From Thermoplasmata archaeon (GTDB taxonomy: Archaea; Thermoplasmatota; E2; DHVEG-1), in NCBI GenBank assembly GCA_020054495.1, contig JAHWGK010000022.1:1-45395 (forward strand): 45,395 nucleotides of DNA, in the 5' to 3' direction. The notes beneath the pieces are model-generated. The model had not been told where the DNA came from. It was given only the letters and a program-made list of their open reading frames with translations, and searched no databases. Each line of letters begins with the position of its first letter. Within the stretch, counting starts at the first letter, position 1. A program made the position numbers and the translations under genes. Of the stretch, positions 25,267-33,395 are shown in pieces.

Positions 25267-26565
25267 TCAATTTTTAATCCAGCAGCTATCACTCTCAAGA
25301 TAGTCATCTGTCTTCCAGAATGCACGAGCTCGACAGCCGCCACATACATCTCGATATCTACACATTCCACAGTTTCCTTTCAATAAAGTTCTATCACGCA
25401 ATTCTTTTAAAACAAGATTACTATTGTCAAACCAAATATCTCTAAAAGTATCTTGTTTTAAGTTTCCAAGTTTTTGTGGTAAAAGATAACAAGGATGTAA
25501 ATCTCCATTACTTGAAATATGACATACCCATCGTGCTGCTAGACAGCCCTTAAATAAATCAGTTAATCTTCCATATTTCTGATAAAAATATGTATCTTTT
25601 TCACATGCAGAATTAATAGTTATTGAATAGGGGTATGGTTTAATTGACATATCAGTTGAAACTGCTAAGTCTTGCAACTGTGAATAGAGCTGTTGTCTTT
25701 TTTTCGGGTCAAGTATTTCGTTTTGTAATTCTCTTCCGCGTCCAGCAGGAATGAAATCATAAACATACCATCCATTTACTTCAAGTGATTTCAGTAGATT
25801 ATAGATGTCTACTAATTCATTGATGTTACTTTTCATAATAACAGTGGATATCTGTGTATTGATGCCTGCGTTTACACAGTTTTTGATTCCGGTAATCACT
25901 TTTTCATATGTTCCTATTTTATTACGAATGTAATCGTGTGTCTCTTGTTTAGCTCCATCTAGACTTATGCAAATATGATCTATTTCAAGTTTTTTTAAAC
26001 GTTTTATACAATCATTGCTGAGTAGTAAACCATTTGTTGAAATCGATGTATACAATCCAACATTTTTTGAATAAGATAGTATATCAAAAATATCATTTCG
26101 TAATAATGGCTCACCTCCTCCAAAATCGATTATCCCAGTCCCTGCCTCGTAAAGCATATCTATTACATGATAAACATCACTTGTTGTTAATTCATCATTT
26201 TGTGTTGAGGAATAGCAATGAATGCATTTTAGATTACATTTGTTTGTTATATCAAATACAACATAAAGTGGTATACCAATTCTTATAGTTTTAAGCCCGC
26301 GTTTAGTTATATCCCGAAATAATGCATTCATTAACGGTATAGTCTCCTTATTGGAAAATAAATCACTTAATTCATCAAAATCCATTTTTATTAAAACCAT
26401 TATTGTTTTGAGTAAGCTTCTTCCAATAACAATTTGTTTTCTGCATTCTGGACAGCCAATTTTTTTATTAAAACTATTTACTACAGATTCAAACAGAGTA
26501 GTCTTACACGTAGAACAATGTTTGAAATACCACTTGGCCAATGTTTTAACAAACAGATCAAGCAT
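25267..26565 (-). CDS. Radical SAM/SPASM protein with N-terminal zinc-ribbon-like motif
   Basis: 432 aa. Residues 16-41 hold two CxxC pairs (CSTCKTT and CPECRKQ), a rubredoxin-like knuckle. The radical SAM core begins at about residue 100 with DITNKCNLKCIHCYSSTQ and GGGEPLLRND. A SPASM domain with auxiliary clusters follows (CLAARWVCHISSNGDLHPC, then CGMCRYRDVCGGCRARAF). Such proteins modify peptides, heme precursors or lipids; the substrate is unknown. It overlaps the upstream membrane gene by eight bases with GGAG before the ATG, so the two are translated together. It is shorter than tetraether synthase, which it is not claimed to be. Confidence 0.88.
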   Translation of the reverse strand: MLDLFVKTLAKWYFKHCSTCKTTLFESVVNSFNKKIGCPECRKQIVIGRSLLKTIMVLIKMDFDELSDLFSNKETIPLMNALFRDITKRGLKTIRIGIPLYVVFDITNKCNLKCIHCYSSTQNDELTTSDVYHVIDMLYEAGTGIIDFGGGEPLLRNDIFDILSYSKNVGLYTSISTNGLLLSNDCIKRLKKLEIDHICISLDGAKQETHDYIRNKIGTYEKVITGIKNCVNAGINTQISTVIMKSNINELVDIYNLLKSLEVNGWYVYDFIPAGRGRELQNEILDPKKRQQLYSQLQDLAVSTDMSIKPYPYSITINSACEKDTYFYQKYGRLTDLFKGCLAARWVCHISSNGDLHPCYLLPQKLGNLKQDTFRDIWFDNSNLVLKELRDRTLLKGNCGMCRYRDVCGGCRARAFWKTDDYLESDSCWIKN

Positions 26566-27259
26566 CTTTTACTCCTTTATTTAATCCTTGCTGAGAACTA
26601 TGCGAAACAGATTTTTTGCTGATTGTATCATATTGGTATGCTGTTTCTATGACATCATAAAAAATGTCAAAACAAAGAAATCCTATAAGATGAACTGGTT
26701 GGGCAAAACCCAATATTAAACCAATAAAAGCAAATGTTTTCAAAAAAAACCTGTGTTTAAAAATAAATGTGACAACTTTATTTTTATCCCCCCATCGTTC
26801 ATGTCCAAATTCATCCAGAAAAGATCCTATTGCAGCTACTGGAATAATATAAAATGTCGTTGCTTCTATGTTTATTAACTGTAATCCAAAGGCAATAATA
26901 ACAAAAGCAATAAACAAAATGATGCTTGCTACATATGCAGGGTGATCCATTTTTCCAGCTACTAATATCCCAAGTGCTGTACCAATGACCATACCAACCA
27001 CTGGCTCTTCTGTTAATGCCAGATAAATCATAGAACTTGGTATAAAGATAGCCAATGGTATAATCCATATCCTATATGACTTGACTTTTATTTCATCTAT
27101 CAAAAGATCCATGATTTTTACTGCTATCCCTAAAAGTATGCAGATTCCCACCAGTATATATCCATGAAAAATAGTATCTTTGGAGTTGTAAAAACCAGTG
27201 AAAACAAATCCAATGCCTATTAAAAAGGATATTACCAAGATGGTGAACAATTTTTTCAT
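26558..27259 (-). CDS. Polytopic membrane protein of unknown family
   Basis: Not recognised. 233 residues with about seven hydrophobic segments: the start FTILVISFLIGIGFVFTGFY, then GYILVGICILLGIAV, later VVGMVIGTALGILVAG and FAFIGLILGFAQPVHLIGFL. Acidic residues cluster at membrane edges (MDLLIDE and SFLDEFGHERWGD). The polar tail ends in SQQGLNKGVKDA. It is translationally coupled to the radical SAM/SPASM gene and divergent from the CruF-like gene with 90 bases between starts. A prenyl-lipid membrane enzyme is possible from context only. Confidence 0.7.
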   Translation of the reverse strand: MKKLFTILVISFLIGIGFVFTGFYNSKDTIFHGYILVGICILLGIAVKIMDLLIDEIKVKSYRIWIIPLAIFIPSSMIYLALTEEPVVGMVIGTALGILVAGKMDHPAYVASIILFIAFVIIAFGLQLINIEATTFYIIPVAAIGSFLDEFGHERWGDKNKVVTFIFKHRFFLKTFAFIGLILGFAQPVHLIGFLCFDIFYDVIETAYQYDTISKKSVSHSSQQGLNKGVKDA

Positions 27260-27349
27260 ATTATTTCAAATATATACATACCGTTGTTGTATAAATATGT
27301 CTTTTGCATATAATCTATTAAACTATAGGTTAATAAATTGGAGGAGTTG

Positions 27350-28195
27350 ATGGTAAAGTTTAATTCAAACTTAATCATGACATTTTTACTCTTTACAGCT
27401 GGAATTTATCTTATTCTTGGTTTAATCCTAAATATCCCTCTTTCTGAAACGATGTTTATAACTGGGCTAACACTGTTTTTTTTAATTATAGTTGTTATTC
27501 ATGGATGGAAAACATTAGGACCTCGTGAGCTTTTAGTTTTTTTTCTAATAGCATATAGCTTAACATTGATTTATGAATTTACCGATGGATTAGGATTTGA
27601 TAAATTCGTAAATTGTAGATCATATTATAGTGATCTACTTGGGCCAAAGTTCTTTGGTAAGGTTCCATATATAATACCACTTGTATGGTCAATTTCTCTT
27701 TACTGTGCATTTACTATGACAAACATAATCTTTAATAGGCTTAGGACCACACATAAATTCGAAGAGATTGTTACTGGCAAATGGTTTCTAAAAATATTTG
27801 GTATGGGTGCTATAACTGGCTTTATTATGGCATCATGGGATTTAATTACCGATCCAGTAATGGTTAAAATGGGTGCTTGGGGCTGGACGTGTGAGGGACA
27901 CTATTTTGACATTCCGATATGGAACTATGAAGTATGGATCGAAATCCCTTTGGTTTTCTTTGTAATATATAACTATTACATTTATAGAGTTAAAAAAAGT
28001 CAGAGTTACATTGGTGGAGAGAAAAAATCGGTTTACACTCTTTTCGTTGTCATCCTTTACTTGGGGCTGTTAATACTTTATTCAATTTATGCTCTTTATG
28101 TAGAGATTGTATATGCAATTCCATTCGCCGCAATAACAATGGGAACATTTGCTGTTATCACAGTAGTTCAGTTTTATAGATATCGTTTAAAATGA
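27350..28195 (+). CDS. cruF: Carotenoid biosynthesis protein, CruF-like (1',2'-hydratase family)
   Basis: An integral membrane protein of the CruF/DUF422 family; members add water to terminal double bonds of carotenoids such as bacterioruberin precursors. About seven TM helices are visible. Signatures include LIYEFTDGLGFDKFVN, IIPLVWSISLYCAFTMTN, and GFIMASWDLITDPVMVKMGA followed by WGWTCEGHYFDIPIWNYEVW, the strongest family block. Usual length is about 280 aa. The ATG at 27350 has a GGAGG Shine-Dalgarno five bases upstream; a TTG at 27338 is unlikely. No phytoene synthase or desaturase is in the window, so the substrate may be another isoprenoid. Confidence 0.85.
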   Translation: MVKFNSNLIMTFLLFTAGIYLILGLILNIPLSETMFITGLTLFFLIIVVIHGWKTLGPRELLVFFLIAYSLTLIYEFTDGLGFDKFVNCRSYYSDLLGPKFFGKVPYIIPLVWSISLYCAFTMTNIIFNRLRTTHKFEEIVTGKWFLKIFGMGAITGFIMASWDLITDPVMVKMGAWGWTCEGHYFDIPIWNYEVWIEIPLVFFVIYNYYIYRVKKSQSYIGGEKKSVYTLFVVILYLGLLILYSIYALYVEIVYAIPFAAITMGTFAVITVVQFYRYRLK

Positions 28196-28292
28196 AAATT
28201 ACTTTTTAACCTGAAGATATCAACTGATCTGCTGGTTTTTGAAAGCTAGTTAATAACATATTTGTTTTATTTTTACGAGTATAACTTTGTTA

Positions 28293-30677
28293 TTACAAAT
28301 TAGATAACCATGCATTTAACCTGTCAGAAAAATATTCAACCCGAGTAACCTCAGACATACCATATCCATCTAGTTCAACAGTGTAACCAGACCAAGAGAA
28401 AGTTCCTTTAACATAACACGGACCTTCGAACATACCTGTACGACCTCTTTTAAAAACAATTTCTTGTACATTATAAACTGTTATATCCAATTTGAGAATC
28501 ATATCATCCATTGAGGCTTCTAGATGATATTTTAGAGGATAATACATCGAAGGTAATTCTTGAGAATGCTGTAATTCAACGTATTCTAAATTAAATCTAT
28601 CACATTCAACTATATTCCTATTATTTGGGGAAATTACCAGTGCACCTGCATAACCATTTCTAGGCCATCTAAGATTGAATTTTGATAGATACATCTCCCA
28701 TCCGTTATCAAAATGAAAGTTGAACCATTCCCATCCTTTTGTAACTAATCGAGGAATGCCACCTTCCCATACATGGTCATAGTAACCAACGCCGTAAACA
28801 ATGAATTCTTTATCATTCCATTTAATCGTGCCCTCAACATTACATCTTGGTACATAATAATCTCCTGACAGATATTTACCAATAATCAAGTTTGCACTTC
28901 TTCCCTCTACCCAAACCGGCATGAAATCCGCAGTATATGTTAGATCAGCTATGAAATTTTTTTCATTGTTTTCTGCATGGACCTGCCATGAAGGATATGA
29001 TCCTTTTGCCCAGTTATTTTTAAATTTAACATCTACTCCAGGCCCATCCATTTCCAAAGTGCGTCTTCGTTGATCTAATATGTTAAAATTATAACTAGCG
29101 CCTTTGTCATCATATAAAATAACAAACATATTATCTCTTTTTAAAAATCGAATGTCAGATGGAGCCATTTTATTAAAGCTTACTATCATTGACCAGTTCT
29201 GTAAATCACTTCCAGGACCGTTGAAAAACACATTAAAATACCACCATTCTCTGCGAGCAAGTTTATGCTGCCCTTCGTCTGTTGGCTCTAAGGCGTGTCT
29301 GCCTGAGTCTATTGCTCTATTGGTGCCTGGTGGCGGAGCAGGTGGTGTTTCTTCTATTAAGGGTGATTCTTTAGTTTTACTATCATCAAATATATACCAA
29401 TCGCTATCTTCATTTAAAACAGTTCCATTAATAACTATTGTTATTGATGAAATCATCAAAATAGAACCAATGATAATCGCAATAGCTTTCTTTATTTTTT
29501 TATTGCGATGAGATCTTAGGTCAACGCCTTTTTTAGATTTAGGTTTACTTTTTGAACTGGGGTACACTTCAAAATCTTTGTATCGCTTCCAGTAATAACC
29601 TCGACCGCCATACCTCCAAATTAATGCCATTCCAACTATAAGCATTGTAACATATATTATTATAGGATAATAAGTAAGCTGAGCATCAAAAGACTTTGCC
29701 GCAGCAATATGTCTTGCCTGCGATTCCTCTGTTGTTTCATAAATTAATTCTGCACCTTCTCCAAGAGGATCTGTTGATTGTAAAAATCGATTTATAACTT
29801 TTGACTGTAACAAATCTGGATAATATATCTTCATAAACTGTGAAAGATGAGCTGTAAGAACAAGATGACGATAAACATTAACAATATAACCTGTTTTTGG
29901 ATGAACTGTTAACCGAAGTGTTTCATCGCAAATATAAGGCTCCCCATGCCAAGTTATTGGAGTGTTACTAATATCTGATTGCCATACTGCTAATTCTAAT
30001 CCATCCACGAAACCAGTCTTTATTTTTTTCATTTCTCGAATTAGAACTACGTTTTCTGTACCATCCTTTTTTCCATTTGATTCTACCCATCCTATTCTAA
30101 TAATATTTGTATCATCAAAATTAGAAGGAATTCCCATATGACCTGCTTCGACATTGACATATTTTAAACTTTTTATGTGGGTGTCAATTTCATACCATTC
30201 GCTAACTTCCGCTAAATCATTTAAAACAGAAAAAATCTCTCCATTTTCGTCATATAAAGCATCGTGAATTATTGCTTTGTTTTCATACTTATTAAATTTT
30301 GTAACATGTATTACTTGTTTTCCAATAAATGTTTCTTCAATAGGCTCCTTCCAAGTTATTAAGTCTGCTATCTGAGTAGGTAGCTTAAACCGAAATTCTT
30401 CGGGAAAAAAAACAGTGTTTCGCTCCCAATATTGAATATTGCCCTCGTCTTCCCAGAAATAATCTTCTGGTATAACTGCGTTATCAACAATCTCGTTTGG
30501 AATAAGATAAAGAAAAGCTATACTACCTAAAATAATCAGAAATACTCCAAGTATCCATCCTAGCTCTTCATATCTTTTAATTTTTATTAGGAAAATAGCA
30601 ATAATAGTAGATAAAAGCAACGATATACCAACTATTATAACAATCGTATTCAAAGGTAATGCATTCCATGGCAGCAT
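28293..30677 (-). CDS. Membrane-anchored DUF3068-like/CrtC-like two-part protein
   Basis: 794 aa with three parts. First, two TM helices (about 8-30 and 37-60) and an extracytoplasmic segment (about 65-330) with NEIVDNAVIPEDYFWEDEGN and LRLTVHPKTGYIVNVYRH, resembling DUF3068/PorA proteins. Second, TM helices at about 340-360 and 400-420, around a short basic cytoplasmic loop. Third, a C-terminal domain (about 450-794) opening DEGQHKLARREWWYFNVFFN and containing VYGVGYYDHVWEGG, the EWWYF and DHxW signatures of the CrtC/AttH lipocalin-like family (carotenoid 1,2-hydratase). The C-terminal call is firm at family level, the N-terminal one moderate. It faces the CruF-like gene tail to tail. Hydration of an isoprenoid outside the membrane is inference. 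Confidence 0.75.
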   Translation of the reverse strand: MLPWNALPLNTIVIIVGISLLLSTIIAIFLIKIKRYEELGWILGVFLIILGSIAFLYLIPNEIVDNAVIPEDYFWEDEGNIQYWERNTVFFPEEFRFKLPTQIADLITWKEPIEETFIGKQVIHVTKFNKYENKAIIHDALYDENGEIFSVLNDLAEVSEWYEIDTHIKSLKYVNVEAGHMGIPSNFDDTNIIRIGWVESNGKKDGTENVVLIREMKKIKTGFVDGLELAVWQSDISNTPITWHGEPYICDETLRLTVHPKTGYIVNVYRHLVLTAHLSQFMKIYYPDLLQSKVINRFLQSTDPLGEGAELIYETTEESQARHIAAAKSFDAQLTYYPIIIYVTMLIVGMALIWRYGGRGYYWKRYKDFEVYPSSKSKPKSKKGVDLRSHRNKKIKKAIAIIIGSILMISSITIVINGTVLNEDSDWYIFDDSKTKESPLIEETPPAPPPGTNRAIDSGRHALEPTDEGQHKLARREWWYFNVFFNGPGSDLQNWSMIVSFNKMAPSDIRFLKRDNMFVILYDDKGASYNFNILDQRRRTLEMDGPGVDVKFKNNWAKGSYPSWQVHAENNEKNFIADLTYTADFMPVWVEGRSANLIIGKYLSGDYYVPRCNVEGTIKWNDKEFIVYGVGYYDHVWEGGIPRLVTKGWEWFNFHFDNGWEMYLSKFNLRWPRNGYAGALVISPNNRNIVECDRFNLEYVELQHSQELPSMYYPLKYHLEASMDDMILKLDITVYNVQEIVFKRGRTGMFEGPCYVKGTFSWSGYTVELDGYGMSEVTRVEYFSDRLNAWLSNL

Positions 30678-30843
30678 CTATTTATCACCATTGCAATCTA
30701 ATGCAGCACATAAATTTATATAATATAATAATAATAGCTAATATAAAACTTGCTATTGATGTTAACATTCCAGAAATCTAAAAGAAATTACAAAATTATA
30801 TAATTGAATATATTCAGTAAAAATTAAATGTTAGAGAGATTAA

Positions 30844-31305
30844 ATGAACCAAGAACCAAGAAAAAAATATAAAAAAACAATAAAAAGAGAAATCACTAAA
30901 AAAATTGCAAGTATCTCTATTATTTTAACTGAGGATGCATATGATAAAGCACTAACTGCTTTCAATAGTGCTGTTGGTGCTGTTGAAATGGGAATGACAG
31001 TTCATATGTTTTTTACATCACGTGGTGTAAATGTATTGAAAAAATCCTATAAACCTCGACGTGCTCGGTGGGGGGAAGCACCCATCGGATGGAAAGAAGG
31101 ATCTATTAAGAGGAGGGGAGGACCTATTCTTGCTCATTTAATGTATCAGGCTAAAGATATGGGTGTGAATTTGTATGTTTGTTACACTTCAATGATATCT
31201 ATGGGAATAAAACCAGAAGAGTTATTAAGCGATGTTAAAGCACTTAGAATGGCTGAGTTTTTGGAATTAACAATTGAAACAGATTCTCAATTTGTTATAG
31301 GTTGA
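30844..31305 (+). CDS. DsrE/DsrF/DrsH-like protein
   Basis: A small cytosolic protein of the DsrE/F fold; relatives carry sulfur on a conserved cysteine. It reads ASISIILTEDAYDKALTAFN, AVEMGMTVHMFFTSRGVNVL and GVNLYVCYTSMISMGIKPEE, with the single Cys in YVCYTSM at the functional position. The N terminus has a 15-residue Lys/Arg-rich extension. GAGAG lies a few bases before the ATG. Its stop overlaps the leader of the prenyl synthase, so they form an operon; why a sulfur-carrier-like protein is coupled to prenyl synthesis is unclear. Confidence 0.85.
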   Translation: MNQEPRKKYKKTIKREITKKIASISIILTEDAYDKALTAFNSAVGAVEMGMTVHMFFTSRGVNVLKKSYKPRRARWGEAPIGWKEGSIKRRGGPILAHLMYQAKDMGVNLYVCYTSMISMGIKPEELLSDVKALRMAEFLELTIETDSQFVIG

Positions 31306-31316
31306 GGTTTGTACTT

Positions 31317-32312
31317 ATGGATTTAGAAAATACTCTAACAGACCTGGCGAAAATATTTGATAGAGCTCTCAATGGAAATCTTACACATAGGGAACCTAGA
31401 ATTTTCTATGACGCCTTAAGGTGGATTCCTCTATCAGGGGGTAAAAGACTCAGGCCTATTATCACGATGCTTGCTTGTGAAGCAGTTGGAGGGGTTCCTG
31501 AAAAAACAATACCGCTTGGAATTTCTTTGGAATATATGCATAATTCAACTCTGGTTCATGATGATATCATTGATAGAGATGATTGGCGTAGAGGCCTTGA
31601 AACTACACATAGAAAATTTGGTATTCCACTGGCAATTATTGTTGGAGATGCATTAATAGGTGAAACATATAGAATGCTATCATATATGGCTCCACCAGAG
31701 ATGGAATCTTATACTTACAAGGAAATTATTAGATCTATTGCTGATGCTGCAAAAAATTTCTACGAAGGAGAAGCTATGGATATAAAATTTGCAGAGCAAT
31801 TTGATGTAACAATGCCTGAATATATGATAATGATAGAAAAAAAGACTGCTCAACTTTATTTAATAGCGGGCAAATGTGGTGCATTAATTGGAAAGGGTAG
31901 TCTAACGCAGGTTGAAAACCTTGCAGAATATGGAAAGCTTTTTGGTTTAATGTTTCAAATTAAAGACGACCTTCTAAATATAATGACAGATCAAACTGCT
32001 TTAGGAAAGCAAGAAATTGGTAGTGACATAAAAAATGGAAAAAGAACTATGATGGTTGTTCATGCTCTTGCAAAAGCAGATGATAAAAATAAAAAGATAA
32101 TGATGAAGATTATCGGTAATGACAAAGCCACTCAAAAGGATGTATTGCTAGTTATTGATATTTTTAGAGATTTGGGTTCTATTAGTTACGCTCAAAATAA
32201 GTTGGATGAGTACAGAAAAAGAGCTAAGGCTTGCTTAGGAGTTTTAAAAGAATCTGAAAGTAAAAAGATATTAGTGGCACTGGCAGATTATAGTGTTACT
32301 AGAGCATACTAG
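31317..32312 (+). CDS. idsA: Polyprenyl (geranylgeranyl/farnesyl) diphosphate synthase
   Basis: Condenses IPP with allylic diphosphates to make the C15-C20 chains of archaeal lipids. It shows the family regions GGKRLRPIITMLACEA, the first aspartate-rich motif in LVHDDIIDRDDWRRG, GDALIGETYRM, and the second in FGLMFQIKDDLLNIM. The second motif reads DDLLN instead of DDxxD. 331 aa from the ATG at 31317, chosen over the TTG at 31302 because GAGG lies upstream. The last 220 bases and the next 170 downstream are duplicated at 42225. It is convergent with a 32-residue ORF. Confidence 0.93.
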   Translation: MDLENTLTDLAKIFDRALNGNLTHREPRIFYDALRWIPLSGGKRLRPIITMLACEAVGGVPEKTIPLGISLEYMHNSTLVHDDIIDRDDWRRGLETTHRKFGIPLAIIVGDALIGETYRMLSYMAPPEMESYTYKEIIRSIADAAKNFYEGEAMDIKFAEQFDVTMPEYMIMIEKKTAQLYLIAGKCGALIGKGSLTQVENLAEYGKLFGLMFQIKDDLLNIMTDQTALGKQEIGSDIKNGKRTMMVVHALAKADDKNKKIMMKIIGNDKATQKDVLLVIDIFRDLGSISYAQNKLDEYRKRAKACLGVLKESESKKILVALADYSVTRAY

Positions 32313-32480
32313 TTAATTATTAATAAAAAAATATTGCCCATATCAAGATTATGGTTGCAATTATTATTAAAACACCTAACAATGTGAATGGATTTTCGAT
32401 TAAGGATCTAAATTCCATGAAATATTATCTATTTTATTAAATATAAACATTTTGGTTAATTGATAGTAAATTATATAGTT
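32092..32480. repeat. 389-bp duplicated segment, resident copy
   Basis: Covers the 3' end of the prenyl synthase, the 32-residue minus-strand ORF and that ORF's promoter. It aligns without net gaps to 42225-42613, with roughly 90% identity by eye. Homology begins at AAAAGATAATGATGAAGAT and ends after TAAATTATATAGTT. Confidence 0.9.
32320..32418 (-). CDS. 32-residue single-span membrane microprotein
   Basis: Reads MEFRSLIENPF, then TLLGVLIIIATIILIWAIFF and a final Tyr: a short polar head and one TM helix. The second copy at 42453-42551 has 14 base changes in 99, yet the frame is intact, both stops are TAA, and only five residues differ, all mild (F3Y, I7L, L13V, T22I, F30L). That pattern argues for selection on the peptide. 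A BRE/TATA-like CCAAAATGTTTATATTTAA (revcomp of about 32436-32454) ends about 20 bases before the ATG, with no Shine-Dalgarno, as for a leaderless mRNA. Function unknown. Confidence 0.65.
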   Translation of the reverse strand: MEFRSLIENPFTLLGVLIIIATIILIWAIFFY

Positions 32481-32507
32481 TATAACAAAATTTCTTTTTA
32501 AAGATGG

Positions 32508-32554
32508 AACGGATCTGCCGAGATTAAAAAATTTCTTAAGATATGGACTGTAGA
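32508..32554. repeat. 47-bp direct repeat, left copy
   Basis: Begins AACGGATCTGCCGAGATTAA and ends CTGTAGA. It is identical to 33316-33362 except for one base. The two copies bracket the Fic gene and its winged-helix partner, 808 bases apart. They may be attachment or target-site duplications. Confidence 0.85.
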
Positions 32555-32661
32555 AAAAATAAGTTTTTGTTTAATTTAATCACACGTTATTATTTTGTCA
32601 ATAACCTAATTTTTGTAAATAAACACAAAGATTATAGGCTTTTCTCCATTTCAACTCTTTT

Positions 32662-33060
32662 ATGATTGGAATTGTGTATCCTAGTGTTGATGAGATTCAG
32701 TACTATAATACTATTGCAATTGAAATGTTTAGAAAAAGTAAAAGTGATCAAGCAAAAACAATTAGTGTTTCTTATATACAAAAAGCTATAGACAAAACAA
32801 AAATGAATCCAGGAGGCATATATGATAAAGCGGCACGATTACTCATTGAATTAACACGCATACATGCTTTTGAAAGTGGAAACAAACGAACTGCTTTTCT
32901 CTCAACAAAAAAGTTTGTCCTAAAGAATGAAGGAAAATTTAATATACCCGATACAACAAATAATGTTAAGGTAATGATTGGTATAAGGGAAAACTATTAT
33001 TCTCAAAATGAAATAAAAGAGTGGATTATGAATGGAAAAATCAAAAAATTTGAAAGATAA
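32662..33060 (+). CDS. Fic/Doc-family protein, probable toxin
   Basis: A 132-residue Fic-fold protein of Doc type; Fic proteins transfer AMP or phosphate to target proteins. The active-site loop IHAFESGNKRTAFLSTKKFV carries the catalytic His and the GNKR anion-binding turn. The N-terminal PSVDEIQYYNTIAIEMFRKS fits the Doc start. No inhibitory S/TxxxE(G/N) helix is clear in the protein, so inhibition would come from a partner. The overlapping downstream ORF (33032) encodes a broken winged-helix protein. AT-rich, flanked by 47-bp direct repeats: an acquired cassette. Confidence 0.82.
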   Translation: MIGIVYPSVDEIQYYNTIAIEMFRKSKSDQAKTISVSYIQKAIDKTKMNPGGIYDKAARLLIELTRIHAFESGNKRTAFLSTKKFVLKNEGKFNIPDTTNNVKVMIGIRENYYSQNEIKEWIMNGKIKKFER

Positions 33061-33265
33061 CGTTTCAGAAGAAACTAGGAAAAAAATTGCTGATGAAGAA
33101 TTTCGAGAAATCGTTAAAATAGCAAATGGTCATAAAAAAACGCTTAGTGCGTTAGCCAAACATTGAATAAATATTGTTAAAGCCTTGGATAAATTACAGA
33201 AAAAAGGTTTGATCATTAAAAAAAATAATAGTTATCAATTGAAATCAAAAAAGAGGAAGAGTTAA
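33032..33265 (+). pseudogene. Winged-helix partner of the Fic gene, interrupted by TGA
   Basis: From the ATG at 33032, overlapping the fic end by 29 bases, the frame reads 44 residues (SEETRKKIADEEFREIVKIA and on), then an in-frame TGA at 33164-33166. It continues without break for 32 codons (INIVKALDKLQKKGLIIKKN and on) to a TAA at 33263. The joined product is a plausible winged-helix antitoxin or autoregulator of about 77 aa. Nonsense mutation is the simplest reading. If inactive, the Fic protein must be tolerated or itself inactive. Confidence 0.6.
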
Positions 33266-33315
33266 CACACAGGAAAATATCTTTTCTTTAACCTAAAATT
33301 TCTCCAATAACTTTC

Positions 33316-33362
33316 AACGGATCTGCCGAGATTAAAAAATTTCTTAAGATATGGGCTGTAGA
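33316..33362. repeat. 47-bp direct repeat, right copy
   Basis: Second copy of the repeat at 32508-32554, with one mismatch (GATATGGG against GATATGGA). It ends 34 bases before the MFS gene's stop codon. Confidence 0.85.
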
Positions 33363-33395
33363 CAATATGTGTTTTTTTATATTTGTTTACTTTCA

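Noticed and set aside
25267-26565. Tetraether synthase (Tes) for the radical SAM/SPASM gene
   Set aside because: Shorter than Tes and with a classical SPASM C terminus; only the lipid-like neighbourhood suggested it.
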